Assembly (NCBI GenBank): GCA_900768125.1
Contig: CAAGBS010000042.1
Span: forward strand, 1 to 16,840
Reading direction: 5' to 3'
DNA: 16,840 bases
Origin: Oscillospiraceae bacterium
GTDB taxonomy: Bacteria; Bacillota; Clostridia; Oscillospirales; Ruminococcaceae
A program made the position numbers and the translations under genes. The notes under the pieces were generated by a model, which was given only the letters and a program-made list of their open reading frames with translations, was not told the origin of the DNA and did not search any database. This document shows positions 13,054-16,840 of the stretch, piece after piece; position 1 is the stretch's first letter; each line of letters opens with the position of its first letter.

Positions 13054-14380
13054 ATTGTTCGGATAGCTTTTTCTCGTCCGCCGATGAGTAGTTCACCACG
13101 AATCTCCCGGCGGCGCTGTCCGGTACGGGGCTCCCTTCGTCGTAGAACTCGGAAAGCGGCGAGACCTTTACTCCGCATTCAGCAAATATCTCCGGCAGCG
13201 GGGAGCCGTTCGGGATATCCAGCAGGAAGTGCAGCCCGGCTTTCTCCTCCGAAATGCGGTCTGTGCCGCAGTAACGCACGGCAAGCGCGAGGGTCAGGTC
13301 GCGGACGCGGCGGTAGTGCTTGCGCATTCGGCTGATGTGCCGCTCGAAGCTACCGCTCTCGATGAACCTCGCCAGCGTGTACTGCTCGAATGCGGGCACC
13401 GGGCAGGAGCAGAATCCGAGCCGCTCTTTCCAGCGCTCGTATAGCTCGGGGGGCAGGCAGATGTAGCTTATCCTGACCGATGGAGCGATAGTCATGCTGA
13501 ATGTATTCATGTAGATGACGCGCCCGGAGGTATCCATGCCGAACATCGTGGGCAGCGGCTTTCCGACCCATCTGAACTCGCTGTCGTAGTCGTCCTCGAT
13601 GATGTATCCGTTGCGCCGCCTTGCCCATTTCATCAGCTCCAGCCGGCGGGATATCGGCATGACTATCCCGGTGGGGAAGTGGTGAGCGGGAGAAATGTGC
13701 GCTACGTCAACGTTCTTGTAGTACAGTTCGTCCGCGGACATTCCCTGGCTGTCAATGCTTATCGGCAGGCAGAGCGCGCCGTTCAGGCGGTAGATTTTAG
13801 CGGGCTTGTGGTAGCCGGGGTCCTCCGCCGCGTAGGTCAGCCCGCTGCCGAGAAGCTGCACCAGCAGGTTGTTTAGGTACTCGGTGCCCGCGCCGACTAT
13901 TATCCGATGGGGCGGCACGTTTATCCCGCGGGTGTTCCTCAGGTGGGCTGATACTGCCCGCTGAAGTTCCGGAGCGCCCCCAGGCGGTACCGGCGCCAGC
14001 AGCGCGCTGCCTTTCTCCAGGATCACGCTGCGCATGAGGCGCGTCCAGACTGAAAACGGGAAAATATCGTTGCCAGTTGGCGGGGACTGTATTTCTGCGG
14101 ATACATCGTCCTGCTCGGCGGGCGGCTCGGCAGTAACGTCCGGCTGGCGGTCGGGGAAATCCGCGGCGCAGACATAGTACCCGCTGCGCTCCCGGGCGTT
14201 GATGTACCCCTCAGCGAGAAGCTGCGAGTAAGCATTTTCAACGGTTATGACGCTTATTCCGTGCCGCTCCGCCTGTGCGCGCTTTGACGGCAGCTTAGTC
14301 CCCTCGGGTAGCTTCCCGCTGACTATATCCTGCTTTATTTCAGCGTAAAGCTGCTCATAAAGGCTTGCCTTTTTCTCCAT
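13052..14380 (-). CDS. MocR/PdxR-type transcriptional regulator (GntR HTH plus aminotransferase fold), PLP Lys replaced
   Basis: A 442-residue GntR-family regulator. The winged helix (about 1-70) shows SLYEQLYAEIKQDIVSGKL, KLPSKR and the recognition segment ISVITVENAYSQLLAEGY. A linker (about 75-105) joins it to a fold-type I aminotransferase domain with EDPGY, the Asp-rich IIEDDYDSEFRW (261-272) and a C-terminal Arg region. In the family the PLP Schiff-base Lys lies in SK(T/S)xAPSxR; here the codon is ATG and the motif reads FSMTIAPSVR, with Met296. The start at 14380 is favoured by GGAG 8 nt upstream; an ATG at 14386 is too close. It is divergent from the cyclase-like operon, which it probably regulates. 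Confidence 0.9.
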   Translation of the reverse strand: MEKKASLYEQLYAEIKQDIVSGKLPEGTKLPSKRAQAERHGISVITVENAYSQLLAEGYINARERSGYYVCAADFPDRQPDVTAEPPAEQDDVSAEIQSPPTGNDIFPFSVWTRLMRSVILEKGSALLAPVPPGGAPELQRAVSAHLRNTRGINVPPHRIIVGAGTEYLNNLLVQLLGSGLTYAAEDPGYHKPAKIYRLNGALCLPISIDSQGMSADELYYKNVDVAHISPAHHFPTGIVMPISRRLELMKWARRRNGYIIEDDYDSEFRWVGKPLPTMFGMDTSGRVIYMNTFSMTIAPSVRISYICLPPELYERWKERLGFCSCPVPAFEQYTLARFIESGSFERHISRMRKHYRRVRDLTLALAVRYCGTDRISEEKAGLHFLLDIPNGSPLPEIFAECGVKVSPLSEFYDEGSPVPDSAAGRFVVNYSSADEKKLSEQ

Positions 14381-14399
14381 TTTCATCACTCCGATACTT

Positions 14400-14428
14400 A
14401 TTATACAATATTCCCTGATAATTTGCAA
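14400..14428 (-). promoter_or_regulatory. Promoter of the MocR-type regulator gene
   Basis: On the minus strand, TTGCAA (14423-14428) and TATAAT (14400-14405) are 17 bp apart. The -35 overlaps the first AATAGCGGGA box, so autoregulation is plausible. Confidence 0.75.
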
Positions 14429-14460
14429 TAGCGGGAAATAATATTTGACTAATATCGGGA
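14412..14460. promoter_or_regulatory. Candidate operator boxes of the MocR-type regulator
   Basis: AATAGCGGGA (14427-14436) and AATATCGGGA (14451-14460) are direct repeats 24 bp apart, about two helical turns. A related inverted copy, TCCCTGATAA, is at 14412-14421. The boxes cover the -35 of the regulator promoter and the spacer of the divergent promoter. MocR proteins are known to bind such spaced repeats; assignment to this regulator is inference. Confidence 0.6.
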
Positions 14461-14473
14461 TTTGTGATATAAT
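14445..14473 (+). promoter_or_regulatory. Promoter of the cyclase-like/membrane protein operon
   Basis: TTGACT (14445-14450) and TATAAT (14468-14473) are 17 bp apart, with TGA before the -10. Its spacer contains the second CGGGA box. AGGAG at 14497-14501 serves ATG 14510. Confidence 0.85.
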
Positions 14474-14509
14474 ACCAAATAATATAATATAAAATTAGGA
14501 GTGGAACAT

Positions 14510-15646
14510 ATGAGTTTCAATATTCACGACCTCAACCGCAACGCCTGCATGCTGAAAGGACCGCACCGCAGCAACGGCTGCGACTGGTGGTGGCACAGCT
14601 TCACCGGAAGAAACGTCCGCACCGGGGAGGAGCGCTCGTTCTTCATCGAATTTTTCCTCTGCAATCCCGAGTTCGGCGGCAGGGCGCCTGTATTCGGACA
14701 GCTTCCCTATGCCCGCGAGAACGGTGTGAAGCCGTCCTACCTGATGGTAAAGGCGGGGGCGTGGGGTATCGGTGCGAAGCAGATACACAGATTCTTCGGC
14801 TGGAACAGCGTCACCGTGAGCCGGGGAGCGCCGTTCTCCGTCATGGCGGCGGACTGCTTCGCCTCAGATTTCGTGCTGAAAGGCAGCGTTGAAATGACCG
14901 CCGAGGACATTTCGGAGCACCCGGAATACATGTGCTCAGCCGGAAAAATGAGCTGGGACCTCCACCTTGACAAGCAGATAGCTTTCAACGTGGGATACGG
15001 CGCTGCGAAGCCGTTCCGCGCGGCTCAGGCGTTCGAGATGTACTGGCACGCCGAGGGCATGAAGACCGCCTTCACCGGCGAGATGGAACTTGACGGCGAG
15101 CGCTATGAAGTCACACCGGAAAACTGCTTCGGCTACTCTGACAAGAACTGGGGCAGGGGATTTGCTTCGCCGTGGTTATGGCTGAGTTCCTGCGACCTTT
15201 TCAGCAACATGACCGGAAAGAAGCTGAAAGACAGCGTTTTCGACATAGGCGGCACGCCTAAGATGGCGGGAGTATCGCTTGACCGTCAGCTGCTCGGGGC
15301 GTTCTGGTACGAGGGAAGCGAGTTCGAGTTCAACTTCTCGAAGCCCGCGCTATTTACTCAGACACGCTTTGACTGCGATGAAACGGACGGCGAAGTGCGC
15401 TGGCATGTGGCGCAGACCTCCGCTTACGGCAAGTATGAAACGCGGATAAGCTGTCCGAAGTCCGAAATGCTTTTCATGAATTACGAAGCGCCGGACGGCT
15501 CCATGCCGCTGAAACGCCTGTGGAACGGCGGCACGGGAACGGGCAGGATAAAACTCTACGGCAGGGACGAGGACGGCAGGCTGTTCCTAGTGGACGATAT
15601 CCGCGCCGCGCATGTCGGCTGCGAATACGGCGAGGCTGACCGTTGA
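14510..15646 (+). CDS. Tocopherol cyclase-like family protein
   Basis: A 378-residue soluble protein without a signal peptide or membrane segment. The motif NCFGYSDKNWGRGF (about 205-218) followed by PWLWLSS is the hallmark of the tocopherol cyclase-like family, which has a lipocalin-like beta-barrel fold. GCDWWWHSFTG near residue 25 and SWDLHLDKQIAFNVGYG near 138 fit the same family. Anaerobic Clostridia do not make tocopherol, so the name shows homology, not activity. ATG 14510 has AGGAG 8 nt upstream; a GTG at 14501 is part of that site. The stop overlaps the next gene's TTG at a TTGA junction, so the two are coupled. The divergent MocR-type regulator suggests an inducible pathway with an unknown small molecule. 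Confidence 0.82.
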   Translation: MSFNIHDLNRNACMLKGPHRSNGCDWWWHSFTGRNVRTGEERSFFIEFFLCNPEFGGRAPVFGQLPYARENGVKPSYLMVKAGAWGIGAKQIHRFFGWNSVTVSRGAPFSVMAADCFASDFVLKGSVEMTAEDISEHPEYMCSAGKMSWDLHLDKQIAFNVGYGAAKPFRAAQAFEMYWHAEGMKTAFTGEMELDGERYEVTPENCFGYSDKNWGRGFASPWLWLSSCDLFSNMTGKKLKDSVFDIGGTPKMAGVSLDRQLLGAFWYEGSEFEFNFSKPALFTQTRFDCDETDGEVRWHVAQTSAYGKYETRISCPKSEMLFMNYEAPDGSMPLKRLWNGGTGTGRIKLYGRDEDGRLFLVDDIRAAHVGCEYGEADR

Positions 15647-16566
15647 CCGCGCACAGAAACTACATAATACGCGCCGCGGTATGCGTGCTTCTTGCGGCGG
15701 CGATGGTGGGAGTTTCCGAGATTCTCGGCGAAAAGGAGATAATATTCCCGGAAATTATGGCGCTGACCGTTGGCGCGATAGCCGCTCCGAAGCATTCCTG
15801 GCGGGTGAGCCGCATTCGAATGATACTGCTTATCGCGGTATGCTCCGTGCTGGGGATACTGATGGTGAGGTTCCTTCCGCTGCCGAAAGCCGCCTGCCTT
15901 GTTATTGCGTATGCAGTCTGCCAGGTGATATATCTGCTGTCCGGGACCAGCTTTGCGCCGCTCATCTCAGCCGCGGCGCTCCCGGTGCTGATGGGGACTG
16001 AGACCATCATCTACCCCGTTTCCGCCGTGACGATGACTGCGCTGACATGCGCCGCTCAGTATGTTCTGGAGCGCGCCGGGGTCTGCCCCCGCGAGGATTT
16101 CGAACCGATAAAGTCCCGCACGGCTTCCGACTGGACAGCCGCCGCAGTGCGGACTGCGGTTGCGCTGTCGCTGGCGTTCCCACTTATCAGGTGTGGGGTG
16201 CAGTTCTGCATTGCGCCGCCGCTGCTGGTGGCTTTCACGGAGTTTTCGAACCCGGAAAGCAAGGCGAGGAACAAGCCTGTAAAGACCGTGCTGATAATTG
16301 CTGTCTGCGCGTTTGCGGGGGCGGCTCTGCGGTATCTGCTGTGCGTGCTGGCGGGTCTTCCGCTGACGCTTGCAGCGGTGCTGTCGGTCGCGGCGGCGCT
16401 CGCGGTGATGAAGTCCGCCGGGCAGTTTATCCCGCCTGCGGGCGCGCTGGGAGTGCTCCCGATGATAATACCGCAGGAAGAACTGCTGGTCTATCCGATT
16501 GAGATCCTGGCGGGAGCGGCTGTGTTCATGCTTGCCGCGATGTGCTTCAGAAAGGGGAAAGCGTAA
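15643..16566 (+). CDS. Polytopic membrane protein with duplicated HPP-like domains
   Basis: A 307-residue integral membrane protein with about 8-10 hydrophobic segments. It contains two similar halves. LLIAVCSVLG (62-71) matches LIIAVCAFAG (207-216), and FAPLISAAALPVLMG...IIYPVSAV (104-129) matches FIPPAGALGVLPMII...LLVYPIEIL (252-279). The second half, with PPAGALGVLPMIIP, resembles the HPP family of four-helix membrane proteins. In the first half the PP is missing. The function is not known; a transporter or channel role is inference. Translation starts at TTG 15643, overlapping the previous stop by 4 nt, so it is made together with the tocopherol cyclase-like protein. Confidence 0.78.
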   Translation: MTAHRNYIIRAAVCVLLAAAMVGVSEILGEKEIIFPEIMALTVGAIAAPKHSWRVSRIRMILLIAVCSVLGILMVRFLPLPKAACLVIAYAVCQVIYLLSGTSFAPLISAAALPVLMGTETIIYPVSAVTMTALTCAAQYVLERAGVCPREDFEPIKSRTASDWTAAAVRTAVALSLAFPLIRCGVQFCIAPPLLVAFTEFSNPESKARNKPVKTVLIIAVCAFAGAALRYLLCVLAGLPLTLAAVLSVAAALAVMKSAGQFIPPAGALGVLPMIIPQEELLVYPIEILAGAAVFMLAAMCFRKGKA

Positions 16567-16840
16567 AACTATAATTTAAGTTTCTAGGATATGGAGCGTT
16601 GAATTATATTGCGGGAGGGGCAAGCCCCTCCCCTACGATAATCCACAATTGCATAAATCTAACGCGCGGAGCGCTATTGTTTTTCGCTTCCTTTTGGTAC
16701 AAAAGGAAGTGGGGGTGTGGGGTGTCTCCCCCGGTGGGGGAGGTGGCGCGAAGCGCAGCCACACCGTGCGGAGCACGGCTAAACGCCCAAAAGCGCTAAA
16801 GGGTTGTGGGTCGGGGTGACAAACGTAGTTTGTCTGAGAA
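16567..16840. repeat. Non-coding hairpin array, probable dispersed repeat element
   Basis: This 274-nt stretch holds seven short inverted repeats and no supported gene. They are GGGAGGGGC/GCCCCTCCC (16613-16632), GCGC-GGA-GCGC (16664-16674), CTTCCTTTTG/CAAAAGGAAG (16687-16709), CTCCCCC/GGGGGAG (16726-16742), GTGGCGCG/CGC(A)GCCAC (16743-16762), CCGTGC-GGA-GCACGG (16764-16778) and GACAAAC/GTTTGTC (16818-16834). Loops are 2-5 nt, and GGA triloops recur. No T-run follows the first hairpin, so it is not a typical terminator for the membrane gene. Similar GC-rich palindromes are dispersed in Oscillospiraceae genomes, so I call it a repeat. It runs to the window edge and may continue. Confidence 0.65.

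Noticed and set aside
16599..16799. 66-codon open frame on the plus strand
   Set aside because: It reads straight through the hairpin array, has no ribosome site, and its composition is that of translated repeat DNA.
1..16840. CRISPR arrays, transposases, integrases and toxin-antitoxin genes
   Set aside because: I found no regularly spaced repeats and no protein with such motifs on either strand.

Overview
The window looks like chromosomal DNA of an anaerobic, GC-rich member of the Clostridia, most likely a Ruminococcus-like Oscillospiraceae. The reasons are Bacillota-type signals throughout (AGGAGG-type ribosome sites, TTGACA-17-TATAAT promoters, frequent extended -10 elements, a T-box leader), a BirA without a DNA-binding domain, TTG starts, and gene types common in gut Clostridia. 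The genus is an inference. No phage, transposase, CRISPR array or rRNA is visible. LAYOUT: (1) 1-131 holds an unexplained AT-rich interrupted palindrome. (2) 132-1651 has plsC (minus) and a histidine phosphatase gene (plus), transcribed divergently from two well-formed promoters; two terminators in tandem follow the phosphatase gene. (3) 1786-1956 is a tRNA-Arg(CCG) gene on the minus strand with its own promoter and terminator. (4) 2015-4850 is a GH31 alpha-glycosidase/xylosidase gene overlapping sfsA at a TTGA junction, closed by a bidirectional terminator. (5) 4857-10193 (minus) is one long co-oriented cluster. It starts at a promoter and a T-box leader with a plausible Cys specifier, then runs cysE, cysS and three tandem cyclophilin-type lipoprotein genes with gaps of 1 to 28 nt and no visible internal terminator. 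(6) 10231-11083 (minus) holds three small genes of unknown function, tightly packed. (7) 11178-13053 (plus) is an operon of a YfcE-like phosphoesterase, a monofunctional biotin-protein ligase and a CYTH-domain protein. (8) 13052-16566 has a MocR-type (GntR plus aminotransferase fold) regulator gene facing a two-gene operon: a tocopherol-cyclase-like protein and an internally duplicated HPP-like membrane protein. Repeated AATANCGGGA boxes lie between the divergent promoters. (9) 16567-16840 is non-coding and full of short perfect hairpins, like a dispersed repeat element. HOW IT FITS TOGETHER: the cys cluster probably raises cysteine synthesis and Cys-tRNA charging when uncharged tRNA-Cys accumulates, and the three exported cyclophilin-like lipoproteins may share that control. 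The MocR-type regulator probably controls the cyclase-like/membrane pair; it has Met where the family normally has the PLP-binding Lys. The best leads for something undescribed are this Lys-less regulator with its target operon, the cyclophilin array that loses active-site residues gene by gene, the 1-120 palindrome and the 3' hairpin array.
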